From contig JALGPX010000029.1 of the NCBI GenBank assembly GCA_023515795.1, positions 48,584-104,857 of the forward strand: a stretch of 56,274 bases of DNA, written 5' to 3'. The notes beneath the pieces are model-generated. The model saw only the letters and a list, made by a program, of their open reading frames with translations, was not told the DNA's origin and searched no databases. The translations under genes were made by a program, and so were the position numbers. Below, piece by piece: positions 10,509-20,545 of the stretch. The stretch comes from Amoeboaphelidium occidentale (taxonomy: Eukaryota; Aphelidiomycota; Aphelidea). How positions within the stretch are numbered: the first letter of the stretch is position 1; each line of letters begins with the position of its first letter.

Positions 10509-11309
10509 ATGTCTACAGCACGCGAGGCTGTAATTTCAGCAGTAGAGGCATTTTGTACTTTTTCCTTGTTAAGGCGGGCGATAGGACATTCTGACGATTC
10601 TGGCACGGACAATATCAAGTTTACTGAACCTTCGCAAGTTCTGGATCACCTTTACATAGGAAATGCTAGGACTGCTGCGAGCATAGAAACGCTTTCAAGG
10701 CTCAGTATAAGTCATGTCGTTAACGCAACCAGAGAGTCTTTGAATATTTGGAATATTGACGATATTACCAAGCTGTTTCACAGCGTTCTTGGGGATGACT
10801 TTTTAACTCACAAAGTTGATAATGATATAAAGGACAATTCTAGGTTAAAGATAAATATTGCGTTAGCGTTAAATTGTACAGATGTTAATTTAGCGTACAA
10901 AGAGGGAGTTGATCTGTTTGACAAGTATCAAAGCGCACACAAGGCGTTTGGGCAAAGTTGTGAATACCTTCGTGTCCCAATTATCGATAGACCTTACGAA
11001 GATGCAATACAGCATTTTGAATCTGTTTACAATTTTATTGAGAATGTTATGAATGAGAATCCCTCTTCCAAGGTTCTTGTACACTGTCAAGCAGGTGTAA
11101 GTCGCAGTTCGACTGTATGCTTGGCATACTTGATACGTAAAGGATACATCGGAAATGAAGCATGGAAAATCCTTAAAGAGAAGCACGAGTCAGCAAAGCC
11201 AAATCGTGGGTTTGCCAAACAGCTTGTGCGGTACTACCGACAAATCAACCCAAATGACCAAAAGTGGGAACAAAACTGTTCAGAAATTCGCAAACTGTAT
11301 ATAGAATGA
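10509..11309 (+). CDS. Dual-specificity protein phosphatase with an inserted segment
   Basis: Single exon, 266 aa, ending in TGA. The catalytic P-loop is HCQAGVSRSST (residues about 195-205), the CX5R signature of cysteine phosphatases. The general-acid Asp region reads VPIIDRPYEDAIQHF, and PNRGFAKQL near the end is typical of atypical DUSPs. The N-terminal strand PSQVLDHLYIGNA also matches. About 65 residues (roughly 75-140) between VVNATRES and EYLRVP are an insertion compared with ordinary DUSPs. The gene is divergent from the TPP1-like gene with 32 bases between start codons. The substrate cannot be told from the sequence. Confidence 0.88.
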   Translation: MSTAREAVISAVEAFCTFSLLRRAIGHSDDSGTDNIKFTEPSQVLDHLYIGNARTAASIETLSRLSISHVVNATRESLNIWNIDDITKLFHSVLGDDFLTHKVDNDIKDNSRLKINIALALNCTDVNLAYKEGVDLFDKYQSAHKAFGQSCEYLRVPIIDRPYEDAIQHFESVYNFIENVMNENPSSKVLVHCQAGVSRSSTVCLAYLIRKGYIGNEAWKILKEKHESAKPNRGFAKQLVRYYRQINPNDQKWEQNCSEIRKLYIE

Positions 11310-11318
11310 TTGCATTAA

Positions 11319-12773
11319 TTACCAATGACAATCTTTCCTTTTGTTTTCATTGAATGCAGCATACAATGCCATGGAGGTGCTGAAAAACATTATAAATATA
11401 CCAAAGATTAAACAAAGAATCGCAGGAGCCTTTTTCCACGTGAATGTTGGACCACTAGACAGCTTGAGATAACAACAAGATGGTAGTATGTATGCTAATG
11501 CTGTTGCAGAAAAGCAACCAGTTAATTCCAATACAACTCCAAGGTCACAAGTGCTCAAAGCAATTATTAAAGCAACCACTGTAAGACCTGTTGTAAGAAT
11601 TACATGCAATTTGTAAGATATGGTTTGCCCTGGATAGTAGAAATGCTCAATTACTTCTCGACATACAAAGCATTCCAATGGAAAGGTTGTAAACATATTC
11701 GCGGCGAAAGCAAGTCTCGCTAAATTTACCCAAAAGTTATCATTTGAAAAATTATTTAAGATATTTCCTTCTGTTTTGTACCCAAAAGCAAGGTATCCTG
11801 CTAATGCCATTGCAATAGAAAGCATCCAAGAGATTCCTGTGCTCAAATGAGTGACAATTTCCCAACGGTTTAACGACGGCTTCACTAGAGAACTGAATAT
11901 CAAGAAGGAATTATGGTGACACACAAAAGCAAAACTTATAACTCCAACCGATTGCAGAAAGTTTGGATGCATAAAATCTAAGAGTGGAGGGCTTTTGTTT
12001 GAATCAAGTGGCCCTTGTATCATGACAACAATTAAGATGAATACCAATGCTACCATTGCAAATGCACTCGCCTTAGCCAGCTTCGATATATCCCTGTACA
12101 AACTGAGAGGTAGAGATACACCCAGAGTCGTAAGTATTATGATGAATCGGCGGCTCGTGAGAAACTGCATTGCGGGCGATAGATCATCACCAAGCATTTT
12201 CTGTAGTACCAATGGCACGGTATCACCGACAATCACAGAATAAGCACACATAGCACCAAAAGCGAATAAGAACTGGAATACTGAAATTGCTATTAAGCCC
12301 TTGCGACCAAAGCAAAATTCAACGAGATCTTGATAAGTTGAAACGCCAGCTAGCTTGCTTGTTCTAACCAATAGCCTGACGGTCCAGTCTACAAGGAACG
12401 CCAAACTTGTCATGATTAATATTCCAAATCCAAGACCAGCTTGGTTTAAAGCATAAGGCAAGCCAATTATTCCTGCTCCGACTATAGAATTGGTGAAGTT
12501 CAGGACAGCGCCAGATATTGAACTGGTTCCTGTATTACCCGGCAAGTGCTGTTCATAATCGGCGGCTATCTCGTCGCCTTTATCGTTATTGTATGAATCG
12601 AGGCTTTCGTCGTCATTGAACCCTTCATGTATAAGCGATCCATCATCACTGCTGGTCAACTCAAAGTACGTGTTCTTCAAATGCTTCTTCTTCAACGAGA
12701 GCTTGCTCTGCTTAAAGAGCGAAGGCCCTTCAACAGAATTGGCTGATACTTTTGCGTCGTGCTTTTGAGACAT
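11319..12773 (-). CDS. Amino-acid transporter, AAAP family (SLC38/Avt-like)
   Basis: Single exon, 484 aa, with an N-terminal acidic cytoplasmic region (about 85 residues) and about eleven hydrophobic helices. The first helix begins with GAVLNFTNSIVGAGIIGLPY, the diagnostic AAAP segment containing the GAGIIGLPYA core. Fungal relatives (Avt5-7) export amino acids from the vacuole; SLC38 members import glutamine-type amino acids. It is convergent with the phosphatase gene, with only 9 bases between them, and divergent from the Rap-GAP gene with 52 bases between start codons. Direction and substrate are inferred from the family only. Confidence 0.88.
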   Translation of the reverse strand: MSQKHDAKVSANSVEGPSLFKQSKLSLKKKHLKNTYFELTSSDDGSLIHEGFNDDESLDSYNNDKGDEIAADYEQHLPGNTGTSSISGAVLNFTNSIVGAGIIGLPYALNQAGLGFGILIMTSLAFLVDWTVRLLVRTSKLAGVSTYQDLVEFCFGRKGLIAISVFQFLFAFGAMCAYSVIVGDTVPLVLQKMLGDDLSPAMQFLTSRRFIIILTTLGVSLPLSLYRDISKLAKASAFAMVALVFILIVVMIQGPLDSNKSPPLLDFMHPNFLQSVGVISFAFVCHHNSFLIFSSLVKPSLNRWEIVTHLSTGISWMLSIAMALAGYLAFGYKTEGNILNNFSNDNFWVNLARLAFAANMFTTFPLECFVCREVIEHFYYPGQTISYKLHVILTTGLTVVALIIALSTCDLGVVLELTGCFSATALAYILPSCCYLKLSSGPTFTWKKAPAILCLIFGIFIMFFSTSMALYAAFNENKRKDCHW

Positions 12774-12825
12774 CTACGACAATTAATTGTCACAACACTT
12801 ATTTTTAAGTTTCAAAGAGCTTAAG

Positions 12826-14953
12826 ATGGAGTTTCAACAGCACTCGTCTAGCCACAGTGTACCTCTCATTCATAGAGAACGTGTAGAGTCTGATGCCACA
12901 GCTATTACTCATGAATCTTCTGCGTCTGAAGCAAAGACAAACGAGAGAGGTCCAACTATTGCAAGAATGGGACCAGAAAATCGAACGTTATGGGAGCAGT
13001 ATCCACCTCACGGAAGACCAAGAGTTGCTTTGGATGAGGATCGTTATATTCCAGAGCATTACTCGCCTATAGAGCCTTATGTTCTTCAGCATGAAGATGA
13101 GGTTGAGATTGCACATCCTGATTTGAAGAACTACACCATGGAATGGTGTGATCATGACAGAGATGATCCTTATGCTTACAGATCTTTCTTTTACGGTAGA
13201 GAGCACAAGAATCTATTAGGATTTCATCCAGAGCTGGGCTCGATCTGCGTCAGTTTGCGAAAGGAGATAGTTCCACCTCAGACAAAGAGCGGTAACAGCA
13301 TTAAAGGAGTTTCTTATCAGTACCGCGGAATTCTAAGAACTTTTGAAAAGTTCTCTTACTGCTTGAAAAGTGAAGCTGATTTGGGCATCACGAAGCAAAA
13401 GATTCTTGGAAAGGTTTCGACCAAAGAAATTTTACTGTCGATGTTCCCCGTGTGTGAGTCGGCAAAACTGAAAGAAGTTGAAGATCCTAAATTGGCATTT
13501 GAACTGCTATCATTGGAGGAAAAGACTGTCGAAAGAAATTTTAAGTTTGGCGTAATTTACTGCAAAGAAGGGCAGAATACAGAGGAACAAATGTTATGTA
13601 ACGAGGAAGGAAGCAAAGATTTTGAAGAATTTTTGTCATGTATTGGAGAAAAAGTCCAACTGAAAGGTTTTAAAGGTTACAGAGGCGGTCTTGATGTCAA
13701 GGAAAACACAACAGGAACAGAATCATACGTCTCAAATTACAAAGACATGAACATCATGTTTCATGTAAGTACATACTTGCCATACTCCACGCATAATAGG
13801 CAGCAAATTGCTAGAAAGGCTCATATTGGAAATGATATTGGAATTGTTGTCTTCAAAGAGGCTGGAGACGAGCCAAACCCTTTTAAGTCTTCATGCATAG
13901 TCTCACAGTTTCCACATTTCTTTATTGTTGTTGAAAAAGTAAAGAGCAATATCGGTAAAACTCTTTACAGAATCGCATGTACACGAAAAGACGACGTTCC
14001 AGCATTTGGACCATACAACGATAAATTAGGATATTTTGAACCAAATGAAGCGACCAGAGATTTTATTCTAGCAAAATGTATCAATGGAGAGAATGCTTCT
14101 TATCACAGTACCAAATTTACATCTCTGCGCCAAAGAACAAGAAGAGTCTTGTTAGAAGACTTAACAAAAACATTCTTGCGAAAGGCTTCACTTGGTTCAA
14201 ACTCTTCGATTGCTACTTGGAGAAGTCAATTGTTTGGTACAACGGATAATTTAAACAAGGCCGGAAACAGGGATTCATTGACAGTTGTAGATAAAGACAA
14301 GAGGCGAAGTGGACAGATGCCACGGCCGTCTGAACCTGTTACTCCATCTGACTTTGCGGTATCAATCGTTTTCTTGAGACTAACATTTTTAGTTGTATAG
14401 ACAACGTTCTTTATCATTCTCTAGGAAGCCTGATGAGACTCCATTGGAAGATGCATTATCCGATGATGCAAGAAATGAAACAGAGTCCAACAAAACGGGC
14501 AAAGGATTTTTTAACAAGAGAGCTCTTTCTCCTCAACCAACATCATCCTCAATATCTTCAATCCTTTCAAAGAATCTTCGACCAATGTCCTTGGCAGCAG
14601 ATGGTCCGCAAGACCAAAGATTTGAACAAATGCTATTGGCTTTGAAACAGGCCGAGAAAGAGAAGCAGCAAGAGGCAGATAGAGTTAAAGAACTACGCGA
14701 CCAAGTTGCCGCTTTGAAGCTTAAACTTGACGCTAAATACACGGATGATATCGCTAAACTAACACAAGGAAATGAACTTTTGAAAATGGCTGTAAAATAT
14801 CATGTTCATTTCATTCTAATATTTTAGGTCGAATTGAAGGAAACTAAATTGAAGCTTCAGAAAAGTTTGGCATTCATCGAATCTATTCAGTACAACAGTT
14901 CAACTGCAATCAAGGAGTTATCACCTCTACAGCAGCAGTCCTCTAGAGAATAA
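12826..14953 (+). CDS. Rap GTPase-activating protein (Rap1GAP/SIPA1-like)
   Basis: Exons are 12826-14358, 14393-14791 and 14828-14953 (685 aa), with introns of 34 and 36 nt. Residues about 235-440 form a Rap-GAP domain. KAHIGNDIGIVVF corresponds to the catalytic Asn-thumb segment (HIGND-I-F) of Rap1GAP and tuberin. FGVIYCKEGQNTEEQML and FEEFLSCIGEKV are also typical Rap1GAP sequences. The C-terminal third is Ser-rich and ends in a coiled coil (about 605-680). It would turn off a Rap/Rsr1-type small GTPase by stimulating GTP hydrolysis. The ATG at 12826 is the first in frame. Confidence 0.88.
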
Positions 14954-14985
14954 AATGTGTCTTTAAAATTCCCGACAGTAAATGT

Positions 14986-15606
14986 TTATTCCTTTTGTTG
15001 GACAAATTTGACACCACACTCATCAAACCACATTGTTTTCCTGACAGCAAGACGAATTTTGCTCTCATCTGGAATAACCAAGCCCAACTGAGAGAATATC
15101 TCCCTGTAAAAGACCAACCTCCATTTACTCTCTTTCCCGTAACAAGCAACTCGTGCATTGTCCCAACACCCATCAAAAAGCCGTTTTAAATACACCCGAA
15201 ACAATCGAGATTCCGTGACCTCAGTCTTCCATTCATCAACAACAAGAACCAACATGCCATGCCGAAAGGACCAAAATGCTTCATTCTGTTTCACCAACAT
15301 TTTACAGGTTTCTAAAACTCTTTCTTTTGTCCATGGAACATGAATGAACCGACTGCAGCGTTGATAATTCTCAGGAGCATCACTAGCGGATAAGTCGATA
15401 ACTTTGCCCTCATCTTCCAGAACAGAACTGTAACGATCAATCACGCTTTGGAATATTGGCAGTAGTGAACCATTCTCTTCCTTCTTCTCAGACTTTTTGA
15501 GCTTCTTGGCTTTCGGCGGTAATACATCCGATGATTTCGCTGCAGGAGGTGCCACTGTTAAGTTGTTGGACAGTGTCGATTCAAAGTCGTCGTCACTGGA
15601 ACTCAT
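14986..15606 (-). CDS. Unrecognised protein, 206 aa
   Basis: Single exon, starting 52 bases from the divergent RPN11 start codon. The first 45 residues are Ser/Lys-rich and disordered, with an AKKLKKSEKKEE patch that could be a nuclear localisation signal. The remaining 160 residues look folded: mixed hydrophobic, several Trp, and motifs such as KQNEAFWSFRHG and LVVDEWKTEVTESRLFRVYLKR. I could not match it to a family. A TGAAACAA element lies in the shared promoter at 15642-15649. Confidence 0.7.
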   Translation of the reverse strand: MSSSDDDFESTLSNNLTVAPPAAKSSDVLPPKAKKLKKSEKKEENGSLLPIFQSVIDRYSSVLEDEGKVIDLSASDAPENYQRCSRFIHVPWTKERVLETCKMLVKQNEAFWSFRHGMLVLVVDEWKTEVTESRLFRVYLKRLFDGCWDNARVACYGKESKWRLVFYREIFSQLGLVIPDESKIRLAVRKTMWFDECGVKFVQQKE

Positions 15607-15641
15607 TGCGAAACTCCCAATTCTTCCTCGTTTCTGTCAGC

Positions 15642-15649
15642 TGAAACAA
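15642..15649 (+). promoter_or_regulatory. TGAAACAA element in the RPN11 divergent promoter
   Basis: The octamer lies 10 bases before the RPN11 start codon and 36 bases before the start of the divergent gene. The same word recurs close to other start codons in the window. TGAAACA is the Ste12 pheromone-response element in yeast; whether it has that role here is unknown. Confidence 0.35.
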
Positions 15650-15658
15650 ACACACAAA

Positions 15659-16680
15659 ATGGAGCGAATTCAGAGACTTTTACAACAGGCCGGCGGAATG
15701 GGAGGAGGAAACTCAGGCCCTGCAGTCGACCAGGAAACCCACGACACTTCTGAACAGATTTTGTTGTCTTCTTTGGCTCTTTTAAAAGTATATACCTTTC
15801 CCTATCCTTCACAGACTTATTCTTACTTTAATGTGTAGATGTTAAAACATGGCCGTGCTGGTGTTCCTATGGAAGTTATGGGTTTAATGTTGGGAGAGTT
15901 CATTGATGATTATACAGTGAAAGTTGTTGATGTATTTGCGATGCCTCAGAGCGGTACCGGAGTATCCGTTGAAGCAGTCGATGATCCGTTCCAGGCCAAA
16001 ATGTTGGAAATGCTTAAGCAAGTCGGAAGGCCTGAGATGGTTGTCGGTTGGTATCACTCGCATCCTGGTTTCGGCTGTTGGTTGTCGAGTGTGGATGTTA
16101 ACACTCAGCAGAGTTTTGAGCAGTTGGGCAAGAGAGTCGTAGCTTTAGTTATCGATCCTATACAGTCCGTTAAAGGAAAAGTTGTTGTTGATGCGTTCCG
16201 TTTAATCCCTACACAGTCCGTAATGACTGGACAGGAACCTCGTCAGACTACGAGCAACATTGGACACTTACAGAAGCCAAGCATCCAAGCTTTGATCCAC
16301 GGCTTAAATCGTCATTATTACTCTATAGTCATTGATTACAGAAAGAATGAATTGGAGCAGAAGATGTTAATGAATCTGCACCAAAAGAATTGGACTTATG
16401 GTTTACGTTTGAAGGATGTAAAGACGCATTCAAAGTCAAACGAAGACGCTGTGAGGGTAATTCACTGCTTTAAATTTTCATGTTTTAGGAAATGTTGCGT
16501 TTGACTGAAGCATATAATAAGGCTGTTGTTGAAGAGACAACTTTAACACCAGAACAATTGAAGAATCGTTATGTCGGCAAACAGGATCCAAAGAGACATT
16601 TAGAAGAAGCAGTAGAAAGGACCATGGCAGATAACATTGTGCAACAGCTTACGACTGCGATCGACTTTATATCTTTCTAA
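15659..16680 (+). CDS. RPN11: 26S proteasome deubiquitinase Rpn11 (PSMD14)
   Basis: Zinc metalloprotease of the proteasome lid that removes ubiquitin chains during degradation. Exons are 15659-15787, 15839-16456 and 16489-16680 (312 aa; human 310), with introns of 51 and 32 nt. The JAMM motif is intact: [14 protein letters not shown] (H-x-H-x7-S-x2-D). The MPN domain residues and the C-terminal [12 protein letters not shown] block are nearly identical to those of other eukaryotes. The N-terminus differs slightly, with a GGMGGG run that matches the Gly-rich start of human PSMD14. This is the clearest assignment in the window and serves as a yardstick for intron placement. Confidence 0.98.
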
Positions 16681-16733
16681 TACACTGCGACGGTGTAATA
16701 AATCATGATCGGATCAACTTTCTCTTTCAAAGA

Positions 16734-17266
16734 ATGTTTTGTGCAAGTAAGTAAAAATACGACCAAATCCATTAATTTTCCAGTCTCTGGCGAAGTGCCA
16801 CAAATTCCGGTGGTTTCTGTAAAGTCTGGACATCTTTTCGAGAAGAGTCTAATAGAAAAATATATCGAGGAACACCACAAATGTCCCGTCACTGGAGTAG
16901 ATTTGGACTTGGAGGATTTAGTGGAAGTAAAAGGTTTCTATTCTATTTGTAAAATGAACAGGGGATAACCGTTTTGTATAGTACCAAAAGTTAAGCCACG
17001 AGCCCCTTCCGGAACATCAGTTCCGTCCCTGCTCGCTTTATTCCAGTCAGAATGGGACAATGTGATGCTGGAGACTCAGACACTCAAGAACAAATACAAT
17101 GAAATAAGGCAGGAATTATCAAGTGCATTATATCAGTATGACGCTGCGTGTAGAGTAATTGCTAGGCTGACGAAGGAGCGTGATTCTGCTCGAGCGTAAG
17201 ATTCTGTGTTTTACTGAGATGGCTAATTTCTTAAGTGCTTTAGCAAAGTTAAACGAACAACAATAA
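16734..17266 (+). CDS. PRP19: Short Prp19: U-box plus coiled coil, without WD40 propeller
   Basis: Exons are 16734-16746, 16784-16933, 16982-17195 and 17236-17266, giving only 135 aa; introns are 37, 48, 40 nt. [13 protein letters not shown] and LIEKYIEEH match the Prp19 U-box (E2-binding, ubiquitin ligase). [20 protein letters not shown] matches the coiled coil that makes the Prp19 tetramer. The frame then stops at NEQQ, just after the coiled coil. Ordinary Prp19 has about 500 aa with a C-terminal WD40 substrate-binding domain. The opposite-strand EMC4 gene ends 33 bases downstream, so there is no room for the missing part. The splice to the last exon restores [11 protein letters not shown], like the native RE-ALA-LK sequence, which argues against a wrong model. 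Confidence 0.82.
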
Positions 17267-17299
17267 AATCTGTATTTATTGAAATTGTAACCAGGATAT

Positions 17300-17834
17300 T
17301 CAGTACTTTGGAAGTATCGCGTATTCCATTTGATGTTTAGGAGGAAGCACGCTAAGCCAATCACTAGAAGCTGTAGGTAACAATCCCATTGTTGAGCATT
17401 TCCACACACCCAAAGCGAATATGCACAGATTAACTGCAACAAACAGAGCCATAGGAAGGAATAATGAACTCCGTGATTTCGTAGATGTGCTTGTGTAAGG
17501 TTCAAACACAGATTTCACGTTAAGAATAGCTTTAAGTGGCTGATACAAAAGCATAACTGTAATCATGATACTAAAGATCTGAACACCGGAACCGGCCATC
17601 CACAGCATAAATGCATTCATTGGAATATTCTTAGCAGGAGCCCATGCAGTCTCCCAAGCCTTTTTAACTTTTAAGTTCTCGTGAGGATCATTTCCTGTGG
17701 TGTTCTGCTGTACTTTACCAGTCTATCGGTTCAAAGGTAAATTCCGGATAATGTAAAAATCAAAGTTGTACCTTCTCTAGAGGGGACGCTGGTGGCTTCT
17801 CGAAACCTTCAGGGCTCAAAATGCTTTTCGACAT
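17300..17834 (-). CDS. EMC4: ER membrane protein complex subunit 4
   Basis: Exons (minus) are 17834-17772 and 17722-17300, joined across a 49-nt intron (161 aa). The signature NIPMNAFMLWMAGSGVQIFS and the C-terminal STMGLLPTASSDWL are close to human EMC4 (IPMNLF-MYMAG; QSMGLLPTHASDWL). Two to three hydrophobic segments are present. The EMC inserts weakly hydrophobic and tail-anchored helices into the ER membrane. It is convergent with PRP19 and divergent from the glycosyltransferase gene (46 bases between starts). The stop codon is TGA. Confidence 0.93.
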
Positions 17835-17879
17835 TTCCGGTAAAAAACGTTAGAGCGAGTTTTCCTTTGCAATAAGTGA

Positions 17880-19916
17880 ATGCGCAAACTCAGCCAATTC
17901 GCCATACCGCTGCCCAGAAGAAAAATGTGGACAAATATTGCGCTGCTTCAAATCTGCCTCTTCATAATTATTGTTTACTATTTAATCTCATTCAGGCCAT
18001 TCAGTTCTAATGCGGATGAGTACATTTCTACGGATCCGGACAGATCTGTAACAACTTCTCATTCGTCCGTTACTCACTTGGAATTCATTTCTAACCGAAG
18101 CTCATCGTTAGTTGTAATTGTGGTTGATGATGCTGGCGATTTGGGCTTGCAAAGCTTTTCTGGGGCAGTTGAAACATGGATCGCAGACGCTTACTTTCCT
18201 GTGGTCCTGTTTTCTGGCTTAAATAGTGGACAGCAAATGACCGAAGGGAAAGTTTACGCTTTGAATGCGATTACAAAGAAGACCAGTTTTGCTGGTGCTT
18301 TGAGAGGTCGGGATGTTTCTGTGTGGGAAACGGTCTTTCTTGCTGCTAAACATTACGATTTTGCTCTAATAGTGAATACGAAGACTTATGTAAATTTGGG
18401 AAGCATTATTTCTCTTACTGATTATTTGGCATCGAAAAGACACTCTAATCACTATGTTGGTTTGCCTCGAGGTCAAACATGCTCAAAGGATTCTGGAGGT
18501 TTGCTTTTAGGGAAACAATTTATTGAAACACTTGAATTCGCTTTCAAAGAAGAAAAGGATTTGTCTGCAGGTAGAATTTACGACCGCGTTGGTGCAGTGG
18601 CTTCAAGGGTCGCATGGCTGAAGTGTTCCAAAGCGTTTCAAGATACTTCAGCATCACATATGAGTGTTGTTAACCAGTATTTGCTGCAAGAAGATGGCGC
18701 TTTTGCTTTACCATCATTTGTATTGGATATGCCGTGGGTTTATCCTATTGGTTCTTACAAAAAATTTAGGAAAATTCATGCTCAAGTTCAGTATTATTTA
18801 AGACCAGTCATTGGATTTGCTAAAGAAAGCTTGTTATCTGACATTCCTGTAGACACTTGCATAAACAATCCTTCTATGGAGTTACATCATGTGCCTGGAC
18901 GTTATTTGCCAGAGTGTTCATCACTGTCACAACCTCAGATTCCAACCGTCAAAGACATTCCAACATACATTCTGAATTTGCCAGACGAAAAGGAACAATT
19001 TTTGAGCACTGCCAGTGCGTTTGAGAGAGTTGGTATCAAAGCAAAAAGGTTTGAAGGAATTAAAGGAACCGCATTAGATCCTCAATCGTTGAAGGCATTG
19101 TCGCAAGCAAAAATACTTAGACAAGACGAAAAGAGTTCATTTTTGATAGATTTTCCGTTGAGCTCATTCCCGAAACCATTTGAGATGACAGCAGATGATG
19201 TTCCTTTTGATCGTTTGGACATTTCTCCTATGAAGAAACGCTCGAGCAGTTTGAAGGCTGGCGAAGTTGGTTACAGATTGTCGATGCAACAGTTGCTTCT
19301 ATTTGCGCATCAGCAAAAGATTCCTTACATGTTGGTCATGGATGATGATGCAGTACCATATTGTGATTTTGAAACTGCTTGGAAGAAATTAACGTCATGC
19401 TCAAGATGTTCATCTGTGTTTGCGGATTACAGGCAACAAAGAGGACGAGAATCAAAAACTCCCGCTGGACATGGTATACTGATGTTAGGTGCTGCTGTGT
19501 GGAATGAAGGAACATACCCAAACTTGAATGGAAATGATTACTTTGGTGGTTGGAAAATGGCTTATCATGACATTGCGAACCACACAATTAATTCAATGTG
19601 TTACAATCTTAACAATAGGACATTCGGTTCTTTTGGTGTAATTTATCCGTACTCCTCATATGAACTCATACTTGACTGGATGGATAAGGAGAATAAGCCT
19701 TTTGACTGGGTCTTTGAGTATTTGGCAATTCAAGGTTATCCGGTAAGAATATCATTCCCGAACCTCATAATTCAAAATGTTGGTCACCAAAGTAGAGTTG
19801 ACCCTAAGAGAAAGAATACAGAAAATGTGAGCCACAGAGCGAAACTACACAGATGGAATTTGGCAAAATATTGTCTAGAAAGTGGTAAATCGCTTGGTCA
19901 GATATATTCAACTTAA
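17880..19916 (+). CDS. Type II membrane glycosyltransferase with GT31-like and GT25-like parts
   Basis: Single exon, 678 aa. A signal-anchor helix lies at about residues 18-38, so the bulk faces the Golgi/ER lumen. Residues about 75-270 resemble a beta-1,3-glycosyltransferase (GT31) fold, with a TYVNLGSIISL segment and a DSGGLLLGKQF segment. However, the metal-binding DDD-TYV site reads NTKTYV, so this half may be inactive. Residues about 355-650 match glycosyltransferase family 25: YILNLPDEKEQFL, the AGEVGYRLSMQQLLLFA segment and an intact MLVMDDDA metal site. Its stop codon overlaps the stop of the convergent ARPC5 gene. The acceptor is unknown. Confidence 0.75.
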   Translation: MRKLSQFAIPLPRRKMWTNIALLQICLFIIIVYYLISFRPFSSNADEYISTDPDRSVTTSHSSVTHLEFISNRSSSLVVIVVDDAGDLGLQSFSGAVETWIADAYFPVVLFSGLNSGQQMTEGKVYALNAITKKTSFAGALRGRDVSVWETVFLAAKHYDFALIVNTKTYVNLGSIISLTDYLASKRHSNHYVGLPRGQTCSKDSGGLLLGKQFIETLEFAFKEEKDLSAGRIYDRVGAVASRVAWLKCSKAFQDTSASHMSVVNQYLLQEDGAFALPSFVLDMPWVYPIGSYKKFRKIHAQVQYYLRPVIGFAKESLLSDIPVDTCINNPSMELHHVPGRYLPECSSLSQPQIPTVKDIPTYILNLPDEKEQFLSTASAFERVGIKAKRFEGIKGTALDPQSLKALSQAKILRQDEKSSFLIDFPLSSFPKPFEMTADDVPFDRLDISPMKKRSSSLKAGEVGYRLSMQQLLLFAHQQKIPYMLVMDDDAVPYCDFETAWKKLTSCSRCSSVFADYRQQRGRESKTPAGHGILMLGAAVWNEGTYPNLNGNDYFGGWKMAYHDIANHTINSMCYNLNNRTFGSFGVIYPYSSYELILDWMDKENKPFDWVFEYLAIQGYPVRISFPNLIIQNVGHQSRVDPKRKNTENVSHRAKLHRWNLAKYCLESGKSLGQIYST

Positions 19917-20507
19917 AGCGCTTTTCTATCCGTCAGACAACGAACAATACATCCAGTGCCGCCAATTTCAAAGACCTAAAACTTATTAAAGAAAAGTTTC
20001 GCATTAAATTCGTACCTTTTCGTGCCACTGCAACAGAATTCCAGATTGAAACTTCTCCGGAGAAGCCATACCGCGATAAATATACTTCATTAACACATCC
20101 AACTGGTTAACTCCCAAGTCTTTAAGAACATTGCTGATATCTGCAGGTTTCGTTGAAGACAGAACGTCCATCACAGCTTGTGTGCTCTTGTCCTTTGCCG
20201 AAACAGGATCTCTACCACGAGGAGGAGTCTCGAGCAATACAGTCAAAGCTGCTGCAACATTTCCCTTGTTTAAACTGGAGCGGGATTCCGCAATGGCAGC
20301 GTCAACGACTTTCTCTACTTCCGCAGCAGGTTGGCTTGTTTTGTATTCGACGTTGGTAACATTTGCCTTAACTGCTGCACCTGAACCATCTTCATCGCCA
20401 CCTCCGTTTGCTGAAGGCTGAGCATTTGCCAAGTCTTCGTCTTCTAAGAAGCGGTCTTCATCGTATGCGTCCACATCGATCTTACGGAAAGCGTTTGTTG
20501 CAGCCAT
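19913..20507 (-). CDS. ARPC5: Arp2/3 complex subunit 5 (p16-Arc)
   Basis: Exons (minus) are 20507-20016 and 19975-19913 (184 aa) around a 40-nt intron. FRKIDVDAYDEDRF at the start and DVLMKYIYRGMASPEKFQSG then LLQWHEK near the end match human ARPC5 closely; the last exon gives GGTGCIVRCLTDRKAL, like GGVGSIVRVLTARK. An extra acidic, Ala-rich stretch (about residues 25-75) makes it about 30 residues longer than usual. The Arp2/3 complex nucleates branched actin. The last 4 bases overlap the end of the glycosyltransferase gene on the other strand. Confidence 0.95.
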
Positions 20508-20545
20508 CTTTTTCGAGATTAAGAAACGTTTAGTGCAAGTCTTTA

